Assembly (NCBI GenBank): GCA_903918755.1
Contig: CAIXFN010000118.1
Location: 113,090 to 177,089 of the forward strand
Origin: an uncultured Pedosphaera sp.
GTDB lineage: Bacteria > Verrucomicrobiota > Verrucomicrobiia > Limisphaerales > Pedosphaeraceae
Direction: 5' to 3'
DNA length: 64,000 nucleotides
The notes below the pieces were generated by a model. It was given only the letters and a program-made list of their open reading frames with translations, made no database searches and was not told the DNA's origin. Position numbers and translations under genes: made by a program. Below, in pieces: positions 9,126 to 19,149 of the stretch. The first letter of the stretch is position 1, and each line of letters opens with the position of its first letter.

Positions 9126-10244
9126 ATGCACTCCCCCATGGACTCACGGGAAGCCTTCGTGGCCCTCAATCTCATCGAGCATGTCGGTCCGGTGCGCGTT
9201 CGCCAGTTGCTCGAGCATTTCGGCGAGGCTCCCGCGATCCTGCAGGCTTCCCGCTCCCGGTTGCTGCAAGTCCGCGGCATCGGCGCGGAAACGGCAGAAG
9301 CGATCGCCAACTGGGAAAAGGGGATCGATCTGGCCGGCGAATTGAAACGCATCGCGGAATTTGGCTGCCATGTGCTGATTCAATCCGATCCGGATTACCC
9401 CCCGGCCCTGCGGCAGATTTATGATCCCCCGGTGGTGCTTTATGTCAAAGGCAACCTGCTCCCGGCGGATAAAAATGCCGTGGCTTTGGTCGGTTCCCGC
9501 CTGACCACCCATTACGGCCAGGAGACCGCCCGAAAACTCGCCTACCAACTTGCTTATTTGGGGGTCACCGTCGTCAGCGGCGGGGCGCGCGGAATCGACA
9601 CCGCCGCCCATCAGGGTGCCTTGAGCGCCAAGGGCCGCACCATTGCGGTGCTCGGCACCGGTATCAATCTGGTTTTCCCGCCAGAAAACGCCGAACTTTT
9701 CGCCCGGATTACCGCTTCCGGCGCGCTCATGACTCAGTTCCCCTTTAACCGCAAGGCGGACAAACAGTCCTTCCCCATTCGCAATCGCATCGTCGCCGGC
9801 ATGTCCCTGGGAACCGTCGTCGTGGAAGCCAACCTGACCAGCGGCGCGCTCATCACTGCCAACATGGCGGTCGAGTATGGTCGCCAGGTCTTCGCCGTCC
9901 CGGGCCGAATCGACTCCCCCCGCAGCAAAGGCTGCCATGATTTGATCAAGAAAGGCGCCAAGCTTTGTGAAGGGGTGGAGGACATTTTAAGTGAATTTGA
10001 GTATCTCTTTCCGCCGAGCAACCGCCCCCCCGCCGGCGGAGAAACGGGGGAATTGCCCGCCCTCACCCTTTCGGAAAACGAACAGAAGACCTATTACGCG
10101 TTGACCCGGGAAGAATCCAGTATTGACGAAGTGATCCAGCGCAGCGGTTTGCCCAGCTCCGTGGTCTCAGTAGCTCTTCTCGGGCTCGAAATGAAACGCC
10201 TCGTCCGGCAGTTGCCGGGAAAATTGTTCGTCAAGAACACTTGA
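9126..10244 (+). CDS. dprA: DNA-processing protein DprA
   Basis: A 372-aa DprA/Smf protein. In natural transformation DprA binds incoming single-stranded DNA and loads RecA. An N-terminal helix-hairpin-helix part (about 1-60, GPVRVRQLLEHFG) is followed by the Rossmann-like core from about residue 119. Core motifs are VALVGSR, VVSGGARGIDTAAH, TIAVLGTG, FPIRNRIVAGMS and EANLTSGALITANMA. The last ~60 residues form the winged-helix domain. Length is normal for the family. ATG 9126 and ATG 9138 are both possible; neither has a convincing ribosome binding site. It is divergent from the ECF sigma gene. Other competence genes are not in the window. Confidence 0.95.
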   Translation: MHSPMDSREAFVALNLIEHVGPVRVRQLLEHFGEAPAILQASRSRLLQVRGIGAETAEAIANWEKGIDLAGELKRIAEFGCHVLIQSDPDYPPALRQIYDPPVVLYVKGNLLPADKNAVALVGSRLTTHYGQETARKLAYQLAYLGVTVVSGGARGIDTAAHQGALSAKGRTIAVLGTGINLVFPPENAELFARITASGALMTQFPFNRKADKQSFPIRNRIVAGMSLGTVVVEANLTSGALITANMAVEYGRQVFAVPGRIDSPRSKGCHDLIKKGAKLCEGVEDILSEFEYLFPPSNRPPAGGETGELPALTLSENEQKTYYALTREESSIDEVIQRSGLPSSVVSVALLGLEMKRLVRQLPGKLFVKNT

Positions 10245-10454
10245 GGCGCCGGCCTCCGCCGGGACGATCCCTCAGCGTCCCTGACATCAATTGTTTCCCA
10301 ATCGGCACCGCTCGGTTGGCCGTTTTTGCTTGCCTCGCTTACACCCGCCACCCCAGACTCGCCCCCGCTCAACCGGTAAAGGCAATACCGGGATATTGCT
10401 GCCTGATAATGAACTTTCGGCCACCATTCGGGGCTGATGATACTGCGGTTAACT

Positions 10455-13400
10455 ATGAGAAAGCAAAACTGGTCTTCCGGCAATCCTACCAACTTGGTGC
10501 TGGGCTTGGTCCTGAACCTTTTGGCCCTGGCTCACTTTTCCGCCTCCGCCGCCACCATCTCCTGGACCAATACCAGCGGTGGGAATTGGAATACCCCCGC
10601 CAATTGGAGCCCCAATCAGGTCCCTGGCGCCGCCGACACCGCGGTCATCACCACCCCGGGAAATTACTCGGTCAGCTTGAACAGCAGCCCCACCGTGGCC
10701 GGCCTCACGCTTGGCGCGGCCTCTGGAAACACCACGCAAACGCTCCTCACCGCCGGACAAACCCTCACCGTCAATGGCGCCATCCAGCTCAGCTCCCAGG
10801 GTCAATTCCTGCTCAATGGCGGCGGTCTCGCCGGTAAAAGTGTGTTTACCGGCAACTTGACCTGGACCGGCGGCAGTCTCTCGGGTCAGTTGACCATGGC
10901 CACCAACAGCGTTTTAAAAATTTTGGCCGGCGGAGGGAATGGCTTCAACGGCCTCATACTCACCAATTTTGGCACGGTCACCTGGACCAACACCACCCTG
11001 TTCGGACTCAACGGCACCAACGTTGAGATTTTTAACTACGGCACTTGGAACGCGCTCAGCGACAACACTTTCGCCGGGGGCTACAACAATGCCATCACCA
11101 CCTTTAACAACTTCGGCACGTTCCTGAAATCCGGCGGCGCCGGGTCGACCGTGCTCGACGGCGCCGTGGTTTTTAACAATTCCGGACAGGTGGAAGTGGA
11201 CCAAGGTACCCTGAATCTGACGGGCGGCGGCACGAATAGCGGCGGCAACCTAATTACCCTCCCTAGTGGCACCATCAATTTTTACGCCAGCCTCTTCACC
11301 AATCTCACAACTTTTACCGGTTCCGGCAGTTCGGTGGCGGGTGGCGCCTCCTTTGCCGGCACCATCAGCGGTATCCTCAACTGGACCGGCGGCTCGCTGG
11401 CGGGCAGTCTGACCCTGACCAATAATGGCATCCTGAACATTGTGCCGGGCGGCGGCAATGGCTTCAATGGCTTGTTCCTGACCAACTTTGGGACCATTAA
11501 TTGGTCGAACGCCCCGCTGCGCGGTGTTAACAATGCGAACGCCCGGATTTATAACTACGGTCTTTTCAATGATCTTGGGGATGACACTTTCTCCGGCGGG
11601 TTCAATAATGGCACCAGCTTTATTGCCAACTTTGGCACCTTCCGCAAAGCCGGCGGCACGGGCACCACCACCTTCGACGCCAACGTCACGTTCACCAACG
11701 CCGGGACCCTTGATTCGCAGACCGGAACCATCCGGCTGACCGGCCCCTACTACCTGACCGGGGGCAAATTGAATTTCGGCATTAACAGCGCGGCCAATTA
11801 CGGCCAGATTTCCCTCGCAGGCACCCCCAAGCTTACCGGCACCCTTGCGGCGAATTTGAATAATGGTTTCTCGCCCTCCGTTGGCAACTCCTTTCAGGTC
11901 CTCAAATTTACCAATTTCACGGGCTTGTTTTTGAGTACCAACCTACCCCCGAGCAGCATCTGGCAAACGGCCTACACGGCTACCAACGTAACTCTTTCCG
12001 TCCTCAAAATCGTGCCCGCCATTTCCTGGGCGGTCCCGGCCGACATCGTTTATGGGACGCTCTTGAACGACAACCAGCTCAATGCCACGGCCGCTTCCCC
12101 CACCAGCCCCGGGGTGGCCCTTCCGGGTACTTTCACCTACGGATCCCCGCTCGGCACGGCTCTGCACGCGGGCTCCAACCAATTATTAAACGTCCTCTTC
12201 ACGCCGGTGGACACGGTTAACTTTACCAATGCCCGGGCTTCGGTCCCCATCAATGTCCGTAAGGCTCCCCTCACGGTCACGGCAAAGAACCAGACCAAAA
12301 CCTATGGCCAAAACATCACCATTCCGGGCACCGAGGTCACTTCCGCGGGCCTGCTTTTCGACGACGCCCTGGTGAGCGCAACCCTGACCAGCCCCGGCAC
12401 CGTCAGCTCAGCCCTGGTTGCCAACTCTCCCTATGTCATAACCCCGGGCGGGGCATTGGGTAGCGGCTTGACCAACTATGCAATTAATTATGTCTCCGGC
12501 CTCCTTACAGTCGCCCCCGCCACCTTGCTCATAAACCCTAACGGTCGATTCAAGAATTACGGCGAATCAGTCGTGTTTGTGGGAACGGAATTCACCGCCT
12601 ATGGCTTGGTAAATGGGGACGTTGTGACGAACGTGACCTTGGCCAGCACTGGCACCACCAACACCGCAACAGTGGGTGGCTCACCTTATCCCATCACTTG
12701 CCGCGCCGCCTTGGGCACCGGACTAGACAATTACAACCTTACTTACAACTCTGGCCTACTGAACGTTGGTAAAATCAGCCTTAGAGTCAATGCCAGCAAC
12801 CGGACGAAGACCTATGGTCAAACGTTCGCCTTTGCCGGCACAGAATTCACCAGCACGGGCCTCTTGAATAGCGATACGATCACCAACGTGAGCCTCGTGA
12901 GCACCGGGGCGGTGGCAACCGCGTTGGTGGCCAACTCCCCCTTCGCCATCGTCCCGACCAACGCGCTCGGCAACGGGCTGGCCAACTACACGATTTCTTA
13001 CGTAAACGGATCGCTGAGCGTCGCCACCGCCCCGCTGAGCGTGGCGGCCACCAACGAAAGCAAAATCTATGGCCAAACCCTGACCTTCGCCGGCACCGAG
13101 ATCGCCGCCACCGGCCTGCTCAATGCTGACACGGTCACGGGGGCCACTCTCGCCAGTGCCGGGGCGGGACCGACCGCCCGGGTGGTTGGCTCGCCCTTTC
13201 CGATTAATCTGACCGGCGCCGTTGGCACCGGGTTGGCCAACTACAAAATCACCTACGTCCCCGGGGCCCTGACGGTGACGCCGGCGAGCCTGACCATCAC
13301 CGCCGCGAACCGCAGCAAGTCATACGGCCAAGCCGTCACTTTCGCCGGAACCGAGTTCGTCCCGAGCGGCCTTTTGAACAGTGACACTGTCACCAAGGTC

Positions 13401-15032
13401 ACCCTGACAAGCCCCGGCGCGCCGGCCAGCGCTCCCACCACCAACACCGCCTATTCCATCTCGGCCACGGCGGCTTTGGGCAGCGGCTTGGATAACTATG
13501 TCATCACGTACCTGACCGGATCCCTGACGGTCAATCGAGCCCTCTTGTCGGTTAACGCCAAAAACCTGACCAAAACCTACGGCCAGACCCTGGTGCTGTC
13601 CGGCACCGAGTATAACAGCGTCGGGCTGGCAAACTCGGATACGGTCACCAATGTCAACCTGGCCTGCGCCGGGCTGTCCGGCAATTCGCCGATCGGCAAC
13701 TCCCCTTACAGCATCACCATCAGTAACGCGCTAGGAATCGGCTTGACCAATTATTCCATTAACTACAATCCCGGCCAACTGACCGTGAACCCGGCGCCCT
13801 TGACCATCACGGCGCTTAACACCAACAAGACGTATGGCCAAACCATCACCTTCGCTGGGACGGAATTCACGGCCACAGCTTTGCAAAACGGCGAAACCTT
13901 GAACCGCGTCAGCCTGACTTCCGTCGGGGCTGCCGCGACCGCCGCCGTGACCGGCTTAACGTACGCCGTCGTTCCGGGCGGGGTGACTGCCGGCACCCTC
14001 GATCCGGCCAATTACGCCATCACCTACGCCAGCGGCAGACTCACGGTCAATCGCGCCAATTTGACCGTCACGGCCAACAATGCGTCCCGCAATTATGGGG
14101 CCACCGATCCCGCCTATTCCGCCACGTTCACCGGATTCGCGAACGGGGAAACGCCGGCCGTCCTCACGGGTAGTCCGGCTTTTGCGACGCCCGCCCTGGC
14201 CACCAGCGGCGTAGGCACCTACCCGTTGCTCATTTCGCTGGGCTCGCTCGGCTCGCCGAACTATGCCTTCAACTCTTTTGTGAGTGGCACCCTGAGCATC
14301 AACCCCGCGCCCCTGACCATCACCGCGGTGGACACCACCAAAACCTATGGCCAGGCGGTCACTTTTGCCGGCACCGAGTTCACCACCCTTGGCTTGGTGA
14401 ATGGGGATACGGTCACCCACGCTTCCCTGAGCAGCCCGGGCGCTCCCCCCAACGCCGGCGTCGGCGGTTCCCCCTATCCCATTTCCATCAGTTCCGCCAC
14501 CGGGACGGGCCTGGGAAATTATTCGCTCCAATACCAACCGGGCCGGTTGACCGTGGCCCGGGCCTTGCTGACTATCACCACGACCAGCACCAATAAATTT
14601 GCGGGCGAAACCATCACCTTCACCGGGCAGGAATTCACCGCCACCGGATTGCAGAATGGCGAGTCCCTCGGCACCCTCGCAATCACCAGCGCCGGCGGCA
14701 TTTCCACCGCCCTGGCGGGCAGCTACCCGGTGGTTCCGGGCGTCCCAACCGGCGGGACCTATTTACCGGCCAACTACGCCACGACCAATAGCAATGGCAC
14801 GCTCACGGTGTCCGGACCGCCGGTACTGAGCTTTGCCACCGATGGCACCCAATCCTGGTTTACTTTCCCCACGCTTTTGAACCGGAATTACCATCTCCAA
14901 TATCATGGCAACGTGGGCCAGGCGCCGTGGAATTACCTGGGCGGAACCGTTACCGGGACCGGCACGCCCCTCAGCGTCACCAACACCATTCCCGCACCGG
15001 CCTTCTTCCGGTTGCAGATTGACCCGCTCTGA
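10455..15032 (+). CDS. large surface protein with ten MBG-type repeats
   Basis: A 1525-aa exported protein. The start at MRKQNW gives a signal peptide ending near HFSASA. The first ~500 residues resemble autotransporter-associated beta-helix sequences (TSGGNWNTPANW, repeated LTNFGTVTWTN / GNGFNGL units). About residues 604-1452 are ten MBG-like repeats of about 85 aa with the pattern 'KTYGQ...FAGTEF...GL.N.DTV..V.L.S.G...Y.I....A.G.GL.NY.I.Y..G.LTV'. A C-terminal beta domain ends in FFRLQIDPL, like the end of the large protein at 53091-58496. Such proteins are thought to be adhesins or surface-layer material (family knowledge); no catalytic site or beta-barrel is visible. Confidence 0.9.
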   Translation: MRKQNWSSGNPTNLVLGLVLNLLALAHFSASAATISWTNTSGGNWNTPANWSPNQVPGAADTAVITTPGNYSVSLNSSPTVAGLTLGAASGNTTQTLLTAGQTLTVNGAIQLSSQGQFLLNGGGLAGKSVFTGNLTWTGGSLSGQLTMATNSVLKILAGGGNGFNGLILTNFGTVTWTNTTLFGLNGTNVEIFNYGTWNALSDNTFAGGYNNAITTFNNFGTFLKSGGAGSTVLDGAVVFNNSGQVEVDQGTLNLTGGGTNSGGNLITLPSGTINFYASLFTNLTTFTGSGSSVAGGASFAGTISGILNWTGGSLAGSLTLTNNGILNIVPGGGNGFNGLFLTNFGTINWSNAPLRGVNNANARIYNYGLFNDLGDDTFSGGFNNGTSFIANFGTFRKAGGTGTTTFDANVTFTNAGTLDSQTGTIRLTGPYYLTGGKLNFGINSAANYGQISLAGTPKLTGTLAANLNNGFSPSVGNSFQVLKFTNFTGLFLSTNLPPSSIWQTAYTATNVTLSVLKIVPAISWAVPADIVYGTLLNDNQLNATAASPTSPGVALPGTFTYGSPLGTALHAGSNQLLNVLFTPVDTVNFTNARASVPINVRKAPLTVTAKNQTKTYGQNITIPGTEVTSAGLLFDDALVSATLTSPGTVSSALVANSPYVITPGGALGSGLTNYAINYVSGLLTVAPATLLINPNGRFKNYGESVVFVGTEFTAYGLVNGDVVTNVTLASTGTTNTATVGGSPYPITCRAALGTGLDNYNLTYNSGLLNVGKISLRVNASNRTKTYGQTFAFAGTEFTSTGLLNSDTITNVSLVSTGAVATALVANSPFAIVPTNALGNGLANYTISYVNGSLSVATAPLSVAATNESKIYGQTLTFAGTEIAATGLLNADTVTGATLASAGAGPTARVVGSPFPINLTGAVGTGLANYKITYVPGALTVTPASLTITAANRSKSYGQAVTFAGTEFVPSGLLNSDTVTKVTLTSPGAPASAPTTNTAYSISATAALGSGLDNYVITYLTGSLTVNRALLSVNAKNLTKTYGQTLVLSGTEYNSVGLANSDTVTNVNLACAGLSGNSPIGNSPYSITISNALGIGLTNYSINYNPGQLTVNPAPLTITALNTNKTYGQTITFAGTEFTATALQNGETLNRVSLTSVGAAATAAVTGLTYAVVPGGVTAGTLDPANYAITYASGRLTVNRANLTVTANNASRNYGATDPAYSATFTGFANGETPAVLTGSPAFATPALATSGVGTYPLLISLGSLGSPNYAFNSFVSGTLSINPAPLTITAVDTTKTYGQAVTFAGTEFTTLGLVNGDTVTHASLSSPGAPPNAGVGGSPYPISISSATGTGLGNYSLQYQPGRLTVARALLTITTTSTNKFAGETITFTGQEFTATGLQNGESLGTLAITSAGGISTALAGSYPVVPGVPTGGTYLPANYATTNSNGTLTVSGPPVLSFATDGTQSWFTFPTLLNRNYHLQYHGNVGQAPWNYLGGTVTGTGTPLSVTNTIPAPAFFRLQIDPL
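12264..14810 (+). repeat. ten tandem ~255-bp MBG repeat units within a gene
   Basis: Ten in-frame units encode about 85 aa each. Most share KTYGQ-type starts and NY.I.Y..G.LTV-type ends. The units are diverged at the DNA level; unit 8 (NYGATDPAY) is the most different and matches the YGATDPAY form of the MBG domain. Confidence 0.85.
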
Positions 15033-15265
15033 TCCGGCAATCGCCCCGCCCCCCCTTTAGGCCCCACCGGCCGGCGGGGGCGCTGGTAGCCGTTAAAATT
15101 AAGCTTCTGCCACGGCCCCGGTTGGTGTTCAATTCCCCCATTGTTATGGACGCAGTCCCTGTTTTCGGCACCTCGCCGCCCGCAATCCCGCGGGCGGGGA
15201 AATTGCCGTACCACCGTGGGCCAACCTCGCCGTGCCGACTCGCTCCATCCTGAACAAAAGTAATT

Positions 15266-16000
15266 ATGGCTGGTCACAGTAAATGGGCAAAGGTCAAGAC
15301 CTTCAAAGGCGCAATTGACGCCAAACGCGGAAAAATCTTCGCCAAACTGGCCAAGGAGATCGCGATCGCCGCAAAAATCGGCGGGGCGAATCCCGACATG
15401 AACCCCCGCCTGCGCATGTGCCTCCTCAAATGCCGCAGTGCGAACATGCCCAATGACAACATCGAACGCGCCATTAAAAAGGGCACCGGCGACGGGGAAA
15501 CCGGGAATTTCGAAGACCTGACCTACGAAGTATACGGCCCGCATGGCGTCGCCTTGCTGGTGGAACTGAGCACCGACAACCGGAATCGCACCGCTGCCGA
15601 AATCCGCAGCGTCATGACCAAAAACGGCGGCAGCATCGCCACCGCCGGCTCGGTCACCCGCCTCTTCCACCGCAAAGGCCAGTTGATCATTTCGCGCGAG
15701 GGGGCCAACGAGGATCAGGTTATGGAAATCGCCCTGGAGGCCGGCGCCGAAGATTTCAAAGCCGAACCCGAAGGCTATGAGGTTCTCACGGATCCGGCCC
15801 ATTTCGAGGCCGTCCATAAACAACTCGACGCCCGGGGCATAAAATGCGCCTCCGCCACTATCACCTATCTTCCCACCCTGCTGGTTCCCCTGGATCCCGC
15901 CAGCGCTCCGGCCGTCCACCGGCTGGTCGAACAACTGGAAGACCACGACGACGTCAAGGAAGTCTATTCCAATGCCGAATTTCCTGAGGCCGCCGCCTGA
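15266..16000 (+). CDS. yebC: YebC/PmpR family regulatory protein
   Basis: A 244-aa cytoplasmic protein with the typical YebC start MAGHSKWAKVK, the KRGKIFAKLAKEI helix, 'NMPNDNIERAIKKGTG' and the acidic C-terminal domain. Family members are annotated as transcriptional regulators; some YebC homologues have been linked to translation of proline-rich stretches. Length is normal. It is followed 72 bp later by the RND transporter on the same strand, which need not be a functional link. In bacteria yebC often precedes ruvC; here it does not. Confidence 0.96.
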   Translation: MAGHSKWAKVKTFKGAIDAKRGKIFAKLAKEIAIAAKIGGANPDMNPRLRMCLLKCRSANMPNDNIERAIKKGTGDGETGNFEDLTYEVYGPHGVALLVELSTDNRNRTAAEIRSVMTKNGGSIATAGSVTRLFHRKGQLIISREGANEDQVMEIALEAGAEDFKAEPEGYEVLTDPAHFEAVHKQLDARGIKCASATITYLPTLLVPLDPASAPAVHRLVEQLEDHDDVKEVYSNAEFPEAAA

Positions 16001-16072
16001 GTCTGGCTGCCGCCGCCACAACCCGCCCCCCTTTCGGGCGGTACGCCCCTTTTGCGCCCGGGCGGACCAGGC

Positions 16073-18895
16073 ATGAAGACACTTGATAAAACAATTTTTG
16101 GCCGGGTGCTGGGCTGGCTGGCGGACCAAATCTGCCGGCATCGCTGGGTTTTCCTGTACCCGCAAATCGCGCTGTTTATCCTTTCGGTTTTTTACACCGC
16201 CTTCCACCTGAAGTTCGACCCCAGTCGCGACAATCTCGTTGGCTCGGGCAAGAAATACCACCAGAATTTCCTTAAATTCAAAGCGGAGTTCCCGGAACAG
16301 GACGACCTGGTAGTCATTGTCGAAAGCGATGACCTCGAAAAGAACCGCCAGTTTGTCGAACGGCTGGGCGCCAAATTGGAGATCGAGACCAACCTGTTCA
16401 AAGATGTCTTTTACAAGGGCGATCTGAAGATGATGGGGCGCAAAGCGATGCTTTTTGTCCCGGAAACCAATCTTTTCCAATTGCGCCAGACGCTGGCTGA
16501 CTTTGTCCCCGCCATCGAAAAATTCACCCTCGCCAGCAATCTTAATTCGCTGTTTGGAACGATCAACTCCCAGTTCCTGAACGCCAAGCGCGAGAAAAAT
16601 CAGGAGAATGACGCCCTCATGAAGGCGCTGCCCATGGTCGGGCGGATCATCAATCAAGCCACCGCCAGCCTGACCCGCCCCGGCATCGCCCCCTCCCCGG
16701 GCGTCGAGGCGCTCTTCAGTGCCGGCGATGAAGCCCAGGAAGAGATCTACATCACTTTTGCCCATGGTCGCATCTTTCTCGCCACCACACATGCCGTCAC
16801 GGAGGACCTGAACGACCGCGCCGTCGAGCGCATGCGGGAATTGGTGGCGGAAACCCAGCGTGAAGTGCCCGGACTGAACGTCGGACTGACGGGCGAGTCC
16901 GTGCTGGAGCATGACGAGATGGCCCAATCGCAGACGGACTCCACCATCGCCAGCATCGTCTCCCTGATCGTCTGCGCCCTGATTTTCATTTACGGCTACC
17001 AGGAAACCGGCCGCCCGCTCAAAGCCACCCTGTGTCTCCTCGTGGGACTCGGTTACACCATGGCCTTCACGACCTTTACGGTCGGCCATTTGAACATTCT
17101 GACGATCACGTTCGTGCCCATCTTGATCGGCCTGGCCATTGATTTTGGCGTTCACCTGATCACCCGCTTTGAAGAGGAATTGCGGCTCGGCCACAGCGAG
17201 GAAGAGGCCATGCGCCTGGCGATCGTCTTCACCGGGCAGGGCGTTTTTACCGGGGCCTTGACGACGGCGGCCGCCTTTCTCGCCATGGCCCTCACTGATT
17301 TCAAAGGCATCCAGGAGATGGGCATCATTTGCGGCGGCGGCATGCTGATTTGCCTGATCCCGATGCTCACGCTGCTGCCCGTCCTCCTCTTCCGCAGCCG
17401 CCAAAACATCATTGATCACCGTCCCCATCCCGCCCCCCCAGTCAACCTGCGGGCCCGGATCGAAAACCTCTGGTTGGACCGCCCCTGGACGGTCTGCGGC
17501 GTCACCGTGTTCATCAGCCTTCTGGCGGGCACGCAATTCCACAAAGTGTTTTTTGACTACAATCTCTTGAACATGCAGTCGGCCGGCCTCCCGGCGGTGG
17601 TCTATGAGAAAAAGTTGATCAATTCCGCTTCCCAGTCGGTATTATTCGGCGCCGTCGTCGCGGATTCCCCGCGCGAGGCCGTGGATTTGATAAAACGCCT
17701 CGCGCTCCTCCCCGCGGTTTATACCAACATTTCGATGGCCGAGTACCTCACCGAAGATCAAACGGAAAAGCTCCGCCTGATCGGTGAAATCAAGCAACAG
17801 ATCGCCCCCATTCATTTCGCCCCCGCCATCCCCGCGCCGCTGGGCCCGATTACGCCCGGCAAAGAACGCCTCCCTCCGGAAACCGCCCGGCCCGCGGCCG
17901 ACCCGAATTTCGATCCGGCCGGCCTCGCCGAGCTGCGGAGAACGATCTACTCCACCCGGGGCTTTTTTGGAGCCGCCGCCGCCGCCGCCGCCGAAGAAGG
18001 GGAGACGGAACTTTCCCGCCAGCTGCTAGTTCTGCGCGATTCCGTCCTGGAACTCCACCGGCGCATCAATGCCGGCGACCCCGCTCAGGTCGCCCGCAAA
18101 CTGGGGGCCTTTGAACACGCCTTGTTTGCGGATGTGCGGGACACTTTTGAATCGTTCCGCAATCAGGATAACAGTTCGCCCATGACGGCGGCCGACCTAC
18201 CCCCCGCGTTACGGCATCGTTTTGTGGGTATTACCGGCAAGTACTTGATCCAGGTTTATCCCCGGGAAAACATTTGGGAACGGGACAAACAGGAGGAATT
18301 CGTCAGGCAGGTCCGAACGGTCGTTCCGAACGTCACCGGCACCCCCGTCCAGCTTTACGAATACACGACGCTGCTGAAAAATAGCTATGAGCAGGCCGCC
18401 TGGTATGCCTTGATCGCCATCGTGATCATGGTGCTGATCCATTTCCGGACCTTTTCCTCGGTGGTTCTGGCGCTGCTACCGGTCGGTATCGGCTCGGTTT
18501 GGCTCGGCGGCTTCATGGGCTGGTTTCACGTACCCTTCAACCCGGCCAACATCATGACCCTGCCGTTGGTGATTGGCATCGGCGTCACGAACGGGATTCA
18601 TATTCTCAATCGCTTTGCCGAGGAAGGAAATCCCAACCTGCTTTCCAAAAGCACCGGCAAGGCTGTCTTCGTCTCCGGCCTCACCACCATTTCGGGATTT
18701 GGCAGCCTGATGCTCGCCAAACACCAGGGTATCCAAAGCCTGGGCTATGTCATGTCCCTCGGGGTCGCCGCCTGCATGTTGGCCGCTTTAACCTTCCTTC
18801 CGGCCATTTTGAATTTGATGCTGGCCGCCCGCCACAAAAAACAACCCGGCGCCGACAATGCACGGTCGGCACCGGGCCGGGAGGAACCGAGGTAA
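16073..18895 (+). CDS. RND/MMPL family transporter, HpnN-like
   Basis: A 940-aa inner-membrane protein of the RND superfamily. TM1 is at about 27-45, then a large periplasmic loop, then five or six helices at about 295-450 (including 'ILIGLAIDFGVHLITRFEEEL'). TM7 is near 470-490, followed by a second periplasmic loop and a C-terminal helix cluster at about 775-925 ('PLVIGIGVTNGIHILNRF'). The duplicated layout and the 'GIHILNRF' motif fit HpnN, the hopanoid-associated transporter, but no hopanoid genes are here. An alanine/glutamate-rich linker (FFGAAAAAAAEEG) lies in the second loop. ATG 16073 is preferred over an upstream TTG. The downstream Mla-like genes suggest lipid movement between membranes (inference). 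Confidence 0.88.
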   Translation: MKTLDKTIFGRVLGWLADQICRHRWVFLYPQIALFILSVFYTAFHLKFDPSRDNLVGSGKKYHQNFLKFKAEFPEQDDLVVIVESDDLEKNRQFVERLGAKLEIETNLFKDVFYKGDLKMMGRKAMLFVPETNLFQLRQTLADFVPAIEKFTLASNLNSLFGTINSQFLNAKREKNQENDALMKALPMVGRIINQATASLTRPGIAPSPGVEALFSAGDEAQEEIYITFAHGRIFLATTHAVTEDLNDRAVERMRELVAETQREVPGLNVGLTGESVLEHDEMAQSQTDSTIASIVSLIVCALIFIYGYQETGRPLKATLCLLVGLGYTMAFTTFTVGHLNILTITFVPILIGLAIDFGVHLITRFEEELRLGHSEEEAMRLAIVFTGQGVFTGALTTAAAFLAMALTDFKGIQEMGIICGGGMLICLIPMLTLLPVLLFRSRQNIIDHRPHPAPPVNLRARIENLWLDRPWTVCGVTVFISLLAGTQFHKVFFDYNLLNMQSAGLPAVVYEKKLINSASQSVLFGAVVADSPREAVDLIKRLALLPAVYTNISMAEYLTEDQTEKLRLIGEIKQQIAPIHFAPAIPAPLGPITPGKERLPPETARPAADPNFDPAGLAELRRTIYSTRGFFGAAAAAAAEEGETELSRQLLVLRDSVLELHRRINAGDPAQVARKLGAFEHALFADVRDTFESFRNQDNSSPMTAADLPPALRHRFVGITGKYLIQVYPRENIWERDKQEEFVRQVRTVVPNVTGTPVQLYEYTTLLKNSYEQAAWYALIAIVIMVLIHFRTFSSVVLALLPVGIGSVWLGGFMGWFHVPFNPANIMTLPLVIGIGVTNGIHILNRFAEEGNPNLLSKSTGKAVFVSGLTTISGFGSLMLAKHQGIQSLGYVMSLGVAACMLAALTFLPAILNLMLAARHKKQPGADNARSAPGREEPR

Positions 18896-19149
18896 CAACC
18901 TCAAGTTGTTCGGTACCATACAATCAATGTCTAAATAGTCAATTTCTTAGTTAATTGACGGATTAATGGCCCACATTACCAAAATGTTAACGTTAATCCT
19001 GTAATTCCAATTATTCCCTTTTTGCCGTTTTTTCACTGCGATTGATTTCCAACGTTTCGGAGCGCTCCGACTCCCCGCCGCCATCGTCCCATTATCTTGA
19101 CCGGAATCGTCCTTCGGTTATTCTCAGGTGGCTGCAATTCGAGCCATTA
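18896..19149 (+). promoter_or_regulatory. AT-rich control region before the WPFF/mla genes
   Basis: This 254-bp stretch is much richer in A and T than the flanking genes. It contains a 7-bp inverted repeat (GTCAATT 18938-18944, AATTGAC 18953-18959) and a perfect 10-bp palindrome TTAACGTTAA (18987-18996). TTGACG (18955-18960) could be a -35 element, with a poor -10 (TACCAA, 18977-18982). Promoter assignment is tentative. Confidence 0.4.

Noticed and set aside
12264..14810. Regular DNA repetition that could suggest a CRISPR array
   Set aside because: Units are about 255 bp, in frame and diverged, and encode MBG domains; there are no short identical repeats with spacers.
15061..15081. GC-rich palindrome after the MBG gene as terminator
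   Set aside because: The stem has a mismatch, no loop of workable size and no T-tract.
14933..17542. 869-codon open frame on the minus strand
   Set aside because: It lies opposite the yebC and RND genes, whose products are unmistakable. Its composition is Gly/Asp/Gln-rich without domains, as expected for the complement of GC-rich coding DNA.
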